A DNA stretch of 64,000 bases from Kitagawia praeruptora (lineage: Eukaryota; Streptophyta; Magnoliopsida; Apiales; Apiaceae): positions 91,385,001 through 91,449,000 of the forward strand of contig CM075354.1 of NCBI GenBank assembly GCA_037693485.1, in the 5' to 3' direction. A model generated the notes under the pieces. That model was not told the DNA's origin and did no database searches. It saw nothing but the letters and a program-made list of their open reading frames with translations. The position numbers and the translations under genes are program-made. Within the stretch, counting starts at the first letter, position 1, and every line of letters begins with the position of its first letter. This document shows positions 9,949 through 19,857 of this stretch, in pieces.

Positions 9949-12900
9949 TGTAAGAACCATAATTTTTGGTAATGTTTTATTTTATTTAATATCTTGTGGC
10001 AATGTCAGTATGGAACCTTTCTGGTCATCCCTGTTGATTAATAGAATTGATTGTCTAAGAAACTGTGTTGTTGTATTCACTATGTAAGATAAAAGGGATA
10101 TTGTGAAGGCAAGAGTCTTATTGTTAGTAAGATGTATAAAACTTGGGATTTGAGAATGATTAGAGTGTTAAAAGATTTATTAAGGATTATGACAAGGAAT
10201 TATGGACATTAGAGGAATTTACACAATTAGTACTTAAGGAATTATAGGGGAAATCTCTACGCGACAAAATATTATTACGAGAGATTAATTAAGATACGAT
10301 ACGAATTAAAGATTAAATAATAAGCATTGGTGGAAGAATAATAATACAAGGAGTAGTATTGCATGCAAGCCCATGCAACCAAGTAGTTAGAAATCAAGCA
10401 AACTAGTTAGCCATTGGAAGATGAATAGTACCTAGTTACTTGCTTTTCAAAAAGGAGGAGACAAGAAGTACTAGTAGCCATACCTATGTTGTACCATGCT
10501 TATACATACACCAATACATATCACCCAATCACATAACTCAATTATTCATCCAACACAAAAAAATCAAACACAAAACACACCCCCCCTTGAGAAGAAGCTC
10601 TCGGCCAAGCACAAAAGGTGAAGAAGAAAATTTCTTCTTCCCCCTTTCCCATCACTCATAAATCATAACATAATTCCTAGGTCATCTACATCATCTAGAC
10701 AAGGTATGTTAGCAATTTCACTCCATTTCATCCACCCAATTTCAAGTTACAAATTGTTAAAGCTTGGGTGAATAGTAACCAAGTTTGTTTTTCCTTTAGA
10801 TCTTGCATTATAAGTGTTGTAGGAGACCATCTAAGGTGTTGTTGAGTTGTGAAAAGCTTATCCAAGACCCCTAGGTGCTCAACAAGGTATAAAATCACAA
10901 ACCCTCTTGGTTATGTAGTATTTATAATGTTTGGTAGTAGATCCATGTATTTATGAGCTAATCTTGGTTGTATATGCATTGGATAGCATGGATCTTGAAT
11001 TTTGATGTTGAGATTGTGACTTTTATGACTATGGATAATATATATATATATATATATATCTCCATGAGTGATATGAACCATGATTTAAGTGTATTGAGTG
11101 TTGATGGTGTTGTGGAAGTGTGAAAAATGGTTGATCTAAGTAGTTGTGCTTGCTGAGTTTTGTCCAGGAACATTGATCTGTATTGTAGCACGATTTTGAA
11201 CCCCCAAATGTTGTCCCCTGATATCCTACCATATATTGTTGGAAAGTTAATTGAATGTAGTTTCTGGAAATGTAAGGTTCATGGCTAGGTGATGTGTAGA
11301 TTTTAAGTTATGGCCGGAGGAGTGAATTGTGGTTCTGGACTATGGACTGCACTAAGTGACCCCCTTGTGAGCCTTGTTTAAACCCCTAAAAATTTATGTG
11401 GGATCATGGAAAAATTAGAGAAGCTAGGAAATACAGTGTTTAAGGCTACCCAAAAAGAATTGGATTAAAATACGAATTTTTGAATTTTATAAAAATGATA
11501 GAGTAAATTTCGCGCAAGGGAAAAAAGTCGTTAGTGGAGCATAATTCTAGGAGTAATGGTTATGGTTCGAATGTGGTAACTAAATTAAGTCGAATAAGTG
11601 ACGAGCGTAATCGAGTGATGACATGAACCTATAGTGGGGCTAGAGTGTCATAATACGAAGTCATTAAGTTAATTTCGTACCCCCCTAAAACCCCGTAATT
11701 AAAGAGATATTGTTAAGGTACTAACGAGCGGTTATTGCTTATGTATAGATCGTTCCACTCCGCACGCTCGACCACCCCAATCAAACCAAGGCAAGTTTAC
11801 TTTTCAAAACTTATACATATACAAGGACTTTCACTGTTGTGTTTGTAGTTTTCAATTATATCAAATGCTATGTTTATCGAAGTATTGATGCAATTGAGAT
11901 TGTATAAGTACATATATGCTTGTACCCCTTGAACTTAGATTGAAATGTTTTCTTCGGACAATGACTCTAGCAATAGAGGTCGTAGCGGTCCGTATATATC
12001 TATTGATCGGGGAGCGGTATATTATTATATCGTATCTAGATTGCGAAAACCCGAAGGGTCATTCGGGAAGTATCGTATATTCAAGTAATTATTTTATATC
12101 TTCGTAAATACTCAAAATACCTATCTTGGATTAAGAGCTTATTTAATTAAATAATTATTTTATTAATTATTAATATTAAATCTTAAAATATCATTTATTA
12201 ATTATTGTTCACTATTTTAAAGACAAAGCTAATCCAAGATACCTTTAGCACTTTCAAACTCGAACTTTTCGAACTCAAAACATTTTCGAAAACCCCCGGT
12301 CAGGTTCTGCTTCTTGTATGATTTCAAGAATCATCGGCCGACTGATGTCGGGCCTCAATTACTCTGTTTTCAATCAAAATCAAGTTTTTAAAAGAAAAAG
12401 AAAAAGGGACTCTGGCAGGTATGGGAACCGTTGACGAACGATTCCCGGGATGTGTAAGCGACCGTGAGCCAGGCGGTCCATCAATTATTATTCCGGCCCA
12501 GGTGTTGCCGAAGGATGATTACGGATGTAGTTTTCATCGAGGGTGATTACGGATGTAGTTTTCACCCGGGGATAGTTACGGATGTAGTTTCTATCTTTCT
12601 ACCGGTAGAGAAGACCCGCGGATTATTGGACTCGGATGTGGCGACTGATCATCGTCAATCCCTGTCAGGTTTTATGTTTTCTTTAAGTCCCATTCCTCCA
12701 CTTTGGAAAAATGCTTTGACACTGCATCTTAGGCCTATGTGCCAGTTGCCGATAGTGTCCTATTTTGATGAGAAAGATGTTGACTTTGTGCAGTAGCTAG
12801 AACTGCAAGGTTATTTTGAAAACAAGGGCACGTACTGGTGCACCTTTGCAATTGACCAATAATGACAAGTGATTTTATAATTGGATGATACAAACGAGTT

Positions 12901-13451
12901 TAATGACTGCTATACATATGAAATGTTATATTGCTTACCTTATACATATATTCTTGCTGAGCTATAGTTGCTCACTCTTGCTTGTTTTCAAATTTTACAA
13001 ACACAACAGCTAAGAGAAATGGCAAGAACCTGTCAGACTGTTCGAAAGCAGGTGACTAGACCCCAGGCTGCAGTTGAGATTCCACCGGTAGGCCCCATTA
13101 GCCGGATTGGTTGGCAACTTTTGTTAGTACGTTTTATTTATAAGTATGACCTGTGCAAGGTAGTGTACCGTAACAAACTTTCAAGCCGCCAACTTCGCTT
13201 CATATCGAAGTGTTGCTGGTAGCATAAATGCTATTTAATTCGGTCTATAATATCTCTAAAACTTTTACTTTTGCTTATTCAAATGTATGACGTTTCTGAG
13301 ACTCTAACCTGTGTGTGTGTGTGTGCGGTGTGAGTTTTATTGTGGGGTTGATGGCTGTTTTATTTATATTATGTGCAAGAACAAGTATGTTATTAATGGA
13401 AAATGGACCGTGAGCGCCTAGATCTCCGACCCCGGATCTGGGGGCGTCACA
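9949..13451 (+). repeat. Gypsy 5' LTR (3503 bp)
   Basis: Starts TGTAAGAACC and ends GGGGCGTCACA. It differs from the 3' LTR by few substitutions, a longer TA run (around 11037-11060) and a small AT-rich indel near 12150-12165. Three copies of a 28-29 bp unit around TTACGGATGTAGTTT lie at 12517-12598. A TATAAAA candidate is at about 10135, and a GT run at about 13311-13325. Short ORFs in it recur in the other LTR but show no coding character. Confidence 0.95.
12517..12598 (+). repeat. Triple 28-bp tandem repeat in the 5' LTR
   Basis: Three imperfect copies of a unit containing TTACGGATGTAGTTT with 28-29 bp spacing. The same array is in the 3' LTR at about 22404-22485, so it predates this insertion. 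It could be a block of transcription-factor sites; no function is shown. Confidence 0.8.
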
Positions 13452-13455
13452 GAAA

Positions 13456-13469
13456 TGGTATCAAAGAGG
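13456..13469 (+). promoter_or_regulatory. Gypsy primer-binding site (tRNA-iMet type)
   Basis: TGGTATCAAAGAGG, four bases after the LTR end, resembles the complement of the initiator methionine tRNA 3' end (TGGTATCAGAGC), with mismatches after the eighth base. Confidence 0.8.
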
Positions 13470-13681
13470 AGGTTACAGATCTCAGAAACGATAGTAATTT
13501 AGGAAAACAACCATAATAATACGAATAATATAACACTAATAATAATCCCATTAATACCTAGAGCTCTCATCGAGTTCACAGTCGGGTTATCGGATATAGC
13601 CCTGACTTCTAAGGCCCGTGAGGGAACTACTCCTTAAACCCTTCTTTATGGTTAGTAACCCACCTTATTTCCCTTGTGTAG

Positions 13682-14389
13682 ATGGAGGAGATACCAGACC
13701 CTGAGGCCTATGAGAGGGAGCATGATGAGGCACTACTGAGAGAGACTGAGGACCCTGTTGAGGATACTGATGCTGACTCTGAGACCGACCCTGTGATTGA
13801 GCTGATAGAGGACACTGAGGAGGAGGATCCCGATGAGGAGCCCTTTGTTGAGCCTGAGCCTGTTACCCCCTCCCCTGTGGCCACTGATGAGGAGAGTGTG
13901 CGATTCGGTGAGGACCGTGTTGTGTCACCCCCACCCTCTCCACAGTCATTGAGCCCCACTTCTTCAGATGATGACTCCGAGGAGGATACTTCTTGCGAGG
14001 AGGAGCGTGACCCTACCCCTGCTCCTGCTCCTGCCCTTGTTATGCCACCCCCACCACTGGACCTACCCCCGGTGTCGGGCGCTGAGCACGCCTATGTCGT
14101 GCAGTTCAAGACCCGAGACTTACTTTCTGCCGAGGCCAGAATTAACGAGGCGAGGCGGGCGCTAGTGGAGGAGCGCGAGGCACTACTGAGGATTCAGGCT
14201 GAGATGAGGACTACTGTTGCTAGGAGGACTAGAGCTCGACTTCACAGGATTGAGAGGAGGAGCCGCGAGAGGATTCTTGGATTAGGGATCCGCGGGGGCG
14301 GAGTGATCCAGGCCAGGGATGTTAGGCGTGTTGTGCGTCGTGCGTTTGCCCGAGTGAGGACCTTGCTCCGTCGTGGTGCGGCCCCGTGA
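13682..14389 (+). CDS. Extra ORF upstream of Gypsy gag, unknown function
   Basis: A complete 235-codon ORF in sense orientation between primer-binding site and gag. The N-terminal 110 residues are strongly acidic (many Glu/Asp, such as EDTEEEDPDEE) with Pro/Ser-rich stretches. The middle is Pro-rich (PTPAPAPA, PPPPLDLPP). Residues about 145-190 are a likely helix or coiled coil, and the C-terminus is very Arg-rich (RRTRARLHRIERRSRERI, RRVVRRAFARVRTLLRRG), suggesting nucleic-acid binding. It is much more GC-rich than its surroundings. Not an annotated gag or pol domain that I know. Extra sense ORFs are described for other Gypsy lineages such as Tat/Ogre; I do not recall one as standard in Tekay elements. 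The start ATG follows TTGTGTAG, which could be a splice acceptor. Confidence 0.72.
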   Translation: MEEIPDPEAYEREHDEALLRETEDPVEDTDADSETDPVIELIEDTEEEDPDEEPFVEPEPVTPSPVATDEESVRFGEDRVVSPPPSPQSLSPTSSDDDSEEDTSCEEERDPTPAPAPALVMPPPPLDLPPVSGAEHAYVVQFKTRDLLSAEARINEARRALVEEREALLRIQAEMRTTVARRTRARLHRIERRSRERILGLGIRGGGVIQARDVRRVVRRAFARVRTLLRRGAAP

Positions 14390-15135
14390 TGTGTTACTGA
14401 TAGCTCAGTCCCCTAGGTTTAGATGACATTAGTGTGTCGATTTTGCGGGATAGTTGACTTGTGCAGTGGCGTCCTTTCTGACCAGTGGATGAGTAGACTG
14501 ACCTACAGATATGTAGATGTGACATAGGATAGTATGTACGGATGTAGCCCTACTTTTGTGTAGCCCTGACTATTCGGATGATGTACTTGTATTTGTTCCA
14601 CTTTTGCTAGACTTTGACATCGGAACTATGTATTTGGCTCTAACATCCAAACTTTGTGACAACCCTTGTACCGTACTTATTTAGTTTCAGTTTCCTTGAT
14701 ATTGTCTCAACTGTTTTACCTTCCGATGCCATGCTCTACTGTTTTGATATACAACTGTGATTATACAATTGCTACAAGCCACAAATACAATCGTGCTGTT
14801 TCAAATTTACGATATGCGATTTCAAAATTGTTCTCTACATTTTTCAAAAAAAAAAAAAATGTTCCTACAATTTTTTTTTAAAAAAAATAAATCTTGCAAA
14901 AAAAAAAAAATTCTACAAGTTACGAAGTTTTGAAATCTTGGAAATTCCTACAAATGTTTTCGAACCACGTAACGACTTTCCCTAAAAAGGTTTTACAGTT
15001 TATCGCCATCATAAGGGCACTGCGAGTTTCGAAATTTTAACCCTGTATAAGGAGGAACAATACGTTCCTGACTTCTTTAAATACGGTCAAATAATTTGAA
15101 AACCCTAACCCATTTTTGGTCTTATTATCAGAATC
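14390..15135 (+). other. Spacer between extra ORF and gag-pol
   Basis: Non-coding. It is notable for A and T homopolymer runs at about 14846-14910. No convincing ORF or structural element is seen apart from the ATG context at its end (GAATCATGCCACC). Confidence 0.6.
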
Positions 15136-18100
15136 ATGCCACCCAGAAGAATGAACACTCCAGCTCACCCGGCCAACTCTGAAGGCCAAGGTAGCCACCA
15201 TGGGTCGGGAGGCCACCAAAACCGTGAAAGAGAGGATTTGAACCTGAGCGAGGATGAAGGTAGTGACTATAACTTGTTTGATAACTCGGAGTATGATGAA
15301 GAGGAAGCTGAAGATGATACCCTAGAGGTGGAAAATCCAAGGAGAGACCCTATGGAGCGATTCATGGACATACTCAGGCAGAACTTGGACCGTCCCCCGG
15401 TTCAGCCACCACCCAACAATGCGAATGCCAATGCCTTTCGGAATTTCAAATCCCTAAAACCCCGGGAGTTTAAGGGAACTGCAGACCCGGTCGAGGCAAT
15501 AGCCTGGCTGAAAGAAATGGAAAAATCTTTTGAGATACTAGGAGTCGCTGAAGAGCAGAAAACTGTTTTCGCCACCTATCTGCTGAAGGGTGAGGCAAAC
15601 TACCGGTGGGAAGCTAAAAAGAATTTGGAGGGAAGAGGTGTGGTGACCTGGGAGAGGTTTAGCGAGTTGTTCTTGGAAAAGTATTTCCCTAGGTTCATGG
15701 AAACACAAATGGAGCTGAAATTTTTGGAACTAAAGCAAGGTAACATGACGGTGGCCGAGTATGAGGCAAGATTTACTGAGCTGTCAAGGTTTGTGCCGGA
15801 ATATGTGAACTCTGAGGTAAAGAGGGCCCGAAGGTTTCAATTGGGGCTAAAGCAATGGATTCAGAATCGTGTGGCGGTTCTTGAGCTGACCGACTATGCC
15901 ACCTTGGTACAGAAAGCATCGATTGTTGAGGCTGGGGGTGAACAGATGCAGAAGGAGAGGGAAGGAAAGAAGAGGAAGTTTGATAGTCGAAAGGGAAACT
16001 CTGTGGGAGGGAGCTTTCCGAGCAAATTTAAGCGAGTAACAATGTCCCAACCCAGCGGAAACTTTGGAACTAAGAGAGCTGAAAGTTGGAGTGTGGGCCA
16101 GAGCGGCCGACCACAGGGATCGTCTTACTCTACCCCACCCAGAGCCCCACCCCCGGAATGCAATAAATGTGGAAGGAAACATGCGGGCGTGTGTAACCTG
16201 CAAGATGTGAAGTGCTTCAAGTGTGGGCTGACAGGACATTATGCTAACACCTGTCGAGGAACTAGTAACAACACCAGTGCCGGAGGTAATTGCTTCAAGT
16301 GTGGGAAACCAGGGCACCAAATGAGGGAATGTATGTCCTCTGGGCCAGCTGCGTCAAGAGTGAGTGGAACTGCTTCTAACAGGGCCCCTACTGCAAGAAA
16401 TTTTAACATGACTGTGCAAGATGCCGTGAGGAACACGGATGTGATCGCAGGTACCCTACTACTCAACTCAGTTAATGCGAATGTTTTATTTGATTCGGGA
16501 GCTACCAAGTCTTTCATATCTCTAGATTTTGTATGTCAGTTAGGCCTTAAGACTGAACCACTGAGAGACAGACTGCAAGTAGAGATAGCTAATCATGAAA
16601 TTATTCCTGTTAACCAAGTATGTCCAGGTTGCGACCTAGAAATAGAAGGGCGACACTTTCGGGTAGATTTAATACCTTTTAAATTAGGAGAGTTTGACGT
16701 AATAGTAGGTATGGATTGGTTGACAACCCATGGAGCTCAGATTGATTGTGTGAAGAAGAAAGTGAGTTTAAGACTGCCAGGGGATGAGGAAGTAGTGTTT
16801 AGTGGAAAACGACAAACCCAAAAGTTACTGACTATGATTCAAGCTAAAAAGTTGTTACCTAAAGGATGCGAAGCCTATTTAGCCTATATAAAGGATACCA
16901 AGAAGGAGGCGCCAAACCTACAGGAAATCCCAGTCGTTAATGAGTTCGCGGACGTATTTCCGGATGATCTTCCAGGACTACCACCTGATAGAGACATCGA
17001 GTTCGCTATAGATTTAGTTCCGGGCATGGCCCCAATTTCAAAAGCCCCATATAGGCTAGCCCCAGTGGAGATGAAAGAGTTGGCCACCCAATTGCAAGAG
17101 TTGTTGGATAAAGGAATGATAAGACCTAGTGTGTCACCGTGGGGAGCCCCGGTGCTATTCGTGAAAAAGAAGGATGGCAGTATGAGATTATGCATAGACT
17201 ACAGGGAGTTGAATAAGGTGACCATAAAGAATAAGTATCCTTTGCCCAGAATAGATGACCTGTTTGACCAACTAAAGGACGCGGTTTATTTTTCCAAGAT
17301 CGATTTGAGAACCGGGTACCACCAGTTAAGGATTAAGCCAGAAGATATACCAAAGACGGCCTTTCGCACCCGGTACGGACACTATGAGTTTTTAGTAATG
17401 TCGTTTGGATTAACGAATGCGCCCATAGCTTTCATGGACTTAATGAATCAAGTCTTCAAAAAGTACTTAGACAAGTGTGTTATAGTCTTTATCGATGACA
17501 TCTTGATTTATTCCAAGACAAAAGAGGAACATACAGAGCACTTGAGGATTGTATTGGGAGCATTAAGAGAAGAAAAGTTGTACGCTAAGTTCTCGAAGTG
17601 TGAATTTTGGTTGAAGGAAGTTCAGTTTTTGGGGCATGTGATTAGCGAACAAGGCATTCTAGTGGACCCAGCCAAAATAGAAGCTGTATCAAACTGGGAG
17701 AGACCAACCACTCCGACAGAGGTGAGAAGTTTCATAGGATTGGCTGGCTACTATAGGAGATTTGTCCAAGACTTTGCAAAGATAGCAGCCCCTTTGACCC
17801 GGCTAACTCGCAAGACCGAGAAGTTTGTGTGGACTGAGAAATGCGAAGAAAGCTTTCAAGAGTTGAAAAAGAGGTTGGTGATAGCACCCGTACTAGCCCT
17901 ACCCGATGATAAGGGAGATTTTGTGATTTATAGCGACGCATCCCATAAAGGTTTAGGGTGTGTGCTTATGCAGCACGGTAAGGTGATTGCGTATGCGTCC
18001 AGACAACTTAAGGAATATGAGATAAGATACCCCACCCATGATTTGGAGTTAGCAGCGATAGTTTTCACCCTGAAGATCTGGAGACATTATCTTTACGGAG

Positions 18101-19824
18101 AAAGGTGTGAAATCTACACGGATCACAAGAGCTTAAAGTACATACTCACTCAGAAAGAGTTAAACATGAGGCAGAGGAGATGGTTAGAGCTAATCAAGGA
18201 TTATGATTGCGAGATTCATTATCACCCAGGGAAGGCCAACGTAGTGGCCGATGCACTTAGCCGAAAGGAAAAGCTTAAGATGATAATGTCAGTGGATGAA
18301 TTGATCAAGGACCTCGAGAGGCTGGAAATTGAAGTGAGGTTACCAGGAATTGGCCAAGAGAGTCTAATGGAAATAAAAGTCCAACCACCGCTATTGGAAA
18401 AGATTAAGTTATGCCAGGAAAAGAAGATAGAAGAAGAAAAGAATTCGATGGAGAAAATTTTGACTGGCGAGGAAATTAGGTGTGAGAAGGACGGGAATGG
18501 AATTATGAGGTACGCATCTAGGATATGGATCCCGAACGTTCAAGAATTAAAAGAGGAGATCTTACAAGAGGCTCATAGTTCAAGGTATTCGATTCACCCT
18601 GGGGGCACCAAGATGTATAGGGATTTGAAAGAGTATTATTGGTGGCCAAATATGAAGAAGGACGTAGCAGAGTGGGTAAGTAAATGCTTAACATGTCAAA
18701 GAGTGAAGGCCGAACACCAGAGGCCCAGTGGATTGTTGCAACCCTTAGAGATACCCGAGTGGAAGTGGGAACAGATTGCGATGGACTTTGTGGTCGGATT
18801 ACCAAGGACCAAGACTAATCATGACGCCATTTGGGTAATTATTGATAGATTGACCAAGTCAGCACATTTTCTTCCAATCAACGAGAGATACACTGTCGAC
18901 AAGCTGGTGGATATTTACTTAAAGGAGATTGTGGTTAGGCATGGGGTTCCTCTGAGCATTGTATCAGATAGAGACCCAAGGTTCAACTCCAGGTTCTGGA
19001 GGAGTTTTCAGGATTTTGTGGGGACCAAGTTAAACATGAGTACTGCATACCATCCCCAAACAGACGGACAGAGAGAGAGAACCATCCAGACCATCGAGGA
19101 CATGTTGAGAGTATGTGCCATAGATTTCAAGGGAAGTTGGGACGACCACTTGCCATTGATCGAATTTTCCTACAACAACAGTTACCATGCGAGTATAGGC
19201 ATGCCCCCATATGAAGCTTTGTACGGACGAAGATGTCGGTCTCCCTTGTGTTGGGAAGAGGTAGGAGAGCGGAAGATTTTAGGGCCTGAACTGGTCCAAC
19301 AGACAAGAGAAACTATCGAACTCATAAGAGGACGGCTGGTAGCGGCCCAAGACAGACAGAAGAAGTATGCGGACCAGTCCCGCAAGGATAAAGAATATGA
19401 GGTAGGAGAGTTTGTGATGTTAAAAGTATCACCGTGGAAGGGATTGATGAGATTTGGTAAGAAGGGGAAACTAAGCCCGAGATTTATTGGACCTTTTGAG
19501 ATCTTGAAACGAGTTGGAAAGTTAGCATATGAATTGGCTTTGCCTCCGAGCTTACAGCAAGTACATAATGTGTTCCATGTGTCCATGCTACGACCCTATC
19601 ATACTGACTTCCGACATGTGATAGAACATGATCAAGTGGATCTGCAACCAGACTTAACATATGTGGAGCAACCCGTAGAAATCATGGATAGAAAGGAACA
19701 GGTGCTGAGGAACAAGGTTGTCAAATTAGTGAGAGTTTTGTGGAGGAATCAAAATGTCGAAGAATCAACATGGGAACTAGAAAGCGCAATGCGTGAAAAG
19801 CACCCCCAACTGTTTTCAACCTGA
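15136..19824 (+). CDS. Gypsy gag-pol polyprotein with chromodomain
   Basis: A single open frame of 1562 codons. Gag capsid region about residues 70-270; two CCHC zinc knuckles (CFKCGLTGHYANTC near 359 and CFKCGKPGHQMREC near 386); protease with DSGA near 453; reverse transcriptase from about 640 with LCIDYRELNKVT and active site FIDD near 783; RNase H from about 928 (YSDASHKGLG); integrase with HHCC zinc finger near 1154-1190 (HPGGTKM, CLTCQRVK) and core with MDFVVGLP, SDRDPRF and GQRERTIQT giving D, D and E; chromodomain-like end about 1507-1562 (VLWRNQNVEESTWE). It makes the particle, copies the RNA and integrates the DNA; the chromodomain is thought to steer integration to heterochromatin. 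All catalytic motifs look present. In the RT, NAPIAFM has Ile where Ala is usual. Confidence 0.96.
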   Translation: MPPRRMNTPAHPANSEGQGSHHGSGGHQNREREDLNLSEDEGSDYNLFDNSEYDEEEAEDDTLEVENPRRDPMERFMDILRQNLDRPPVQPPPNNANANAFRNFKSLKPREFKGTADPVEAIAWLKEMEKSFEILGVAEEQKTVFATYLLKGEANYRWEAKKNLEGRGVVTWERFSELFLEKYFPRFMETQMELKFLELKQGNMTVAEYEARFTELSRFVPEYVNSEVKRARRFQLGLKQWIQNRVAVLELTDYATLVQKASIVEAGGEQMQKEREGKKRKFDSRKGNSVGGSFPSKFKRVTMSQPSGNFGTKRAESWSVGQSGRPQGSSYSTPPRAPPPECNKCGRKHAGVCNLQDVKCFKCGLTGHYANTCRGTSNNTSAGGNCFKCGKPGHQMRECMSSGPAASRVSGTASNRAPTARNFNMTVQDAVRNTDVIAGTLLLNSVNANVLFDSGATKSFISLDFVCQLGLKTEPLRDRLQVEIANHEIIPVNQVCPGCDLEIEGRHFRVDLIPFKLGEFDVIVGMDWLTTHGAQIDCVKKKVSLRLPGDEEVVFSGKRQTQKLLTMIQAKKLLPKGCEAYLAYIKDTKKEAPNLQEIPVVNEFADVFPDDLPGLPPDRDIEFAIDLVPGMAPISKAPYRLAPVEMKELATQLQELLDKGMIRPSVSPWGAPVLFVKKKDGSMRLCIDYRELNKVTIKNKYPLPRIDDLFDQLKDAVYFSKIDLRTGYHQLRIKPEDIPKTAFRTRYGHYEFLVMSFGLTNAPIAFMDLMNQVFKKYLDKCVIVFIDDILIYSKTKEEHTEHLRIVLGALREEKLYAKFSKCEFWLKEVQFLGHVISEQGILVDPAKIEAVSNWERPTTPTEVRSFIGLAGYYRRFVQDFAKIAAPLTRLTRKTEKFVWTEKCEESFQELKKRLVIAPVLALPDDKGDFVIYSDASHKGLGCVLMQHGKVIAYASRQLKEYEIRYPTHDLELAAIVFTLKIWRHYLYGERCEIYTDHKSLKYILTQKELNMRQRRWLELIKDYDCEIHYHPGKANVVADALSRKEKLKMIMSVDELIKDLERLEIEVRLPGIGQESLMEIKVQPPLLEKIKLCQEKKIEEEKNSMEKILTGEEIRCEKDGNGIMRYASRIWIPNVQELKEEILQEAHSSRYSIHPGGTKMYRDLKEYYWWPNMKKDVAEWVSKCLTCQRVKAEHQRPSGLLQPLEIPEWKWEQIAMDFVVGLPRTKTNHDAIWVIIDRLTKSAHFLPINERYTVDKLVDIYLKEIVVRHGVPLSIVSDRDPRFNSRFWRSFQDFVGTKLNMSTAYHPQTDGQRERTIQTIEDMLRVCAIDFKGSWDDHLPLIEFSYNNSYHASIGMPPYEALYGRRCRSPLCWEEVGERKILGPELVQQTRETIELIRGRLVAAQDRQKKYADQSRKDKEYEVGEFVMLKVSPWKGLMRFGKKGKLSPRFIGPFEILKRVGKLAYELALPPSLQQVHNVFHVSMLRPYHTDFRHVIEHDQVDLQPDLTYVEQPVEIMDRKEQVLRNKVVKLVRVLWRNQNVEESTWELESAMREKHPQLFST

Positions 19825-19844
19825 TTCCGGGACGGAATCCTTTT

Positions 19845-19857
19845 AAGGAGGGGAGGC
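19845..19857 (+). promoter_or_regulatory. Gypsy polypurine tract
   Basis: AAGGAGGGGAGGC directly before the 3' LTR start at 19858, the expected plus-strand primer. Confidence 0.8.

Noticed and set aside
12464..12796. 110-codon ORF in the Gypsy 5' LTR, repeated at 22351-22683
   Set aside because: It is kept only because the LTRs are copies of each other. It spans the 28-bp tandem array, resembles no known protein and has no coding character.
15847..19586. Several minus-strand ORFs of 60-157 codons inside the Gypsy gag-pol
   Set aside because: They are opposite-strand shadows of a strongly coding frame, with no domains and no promoter signal.
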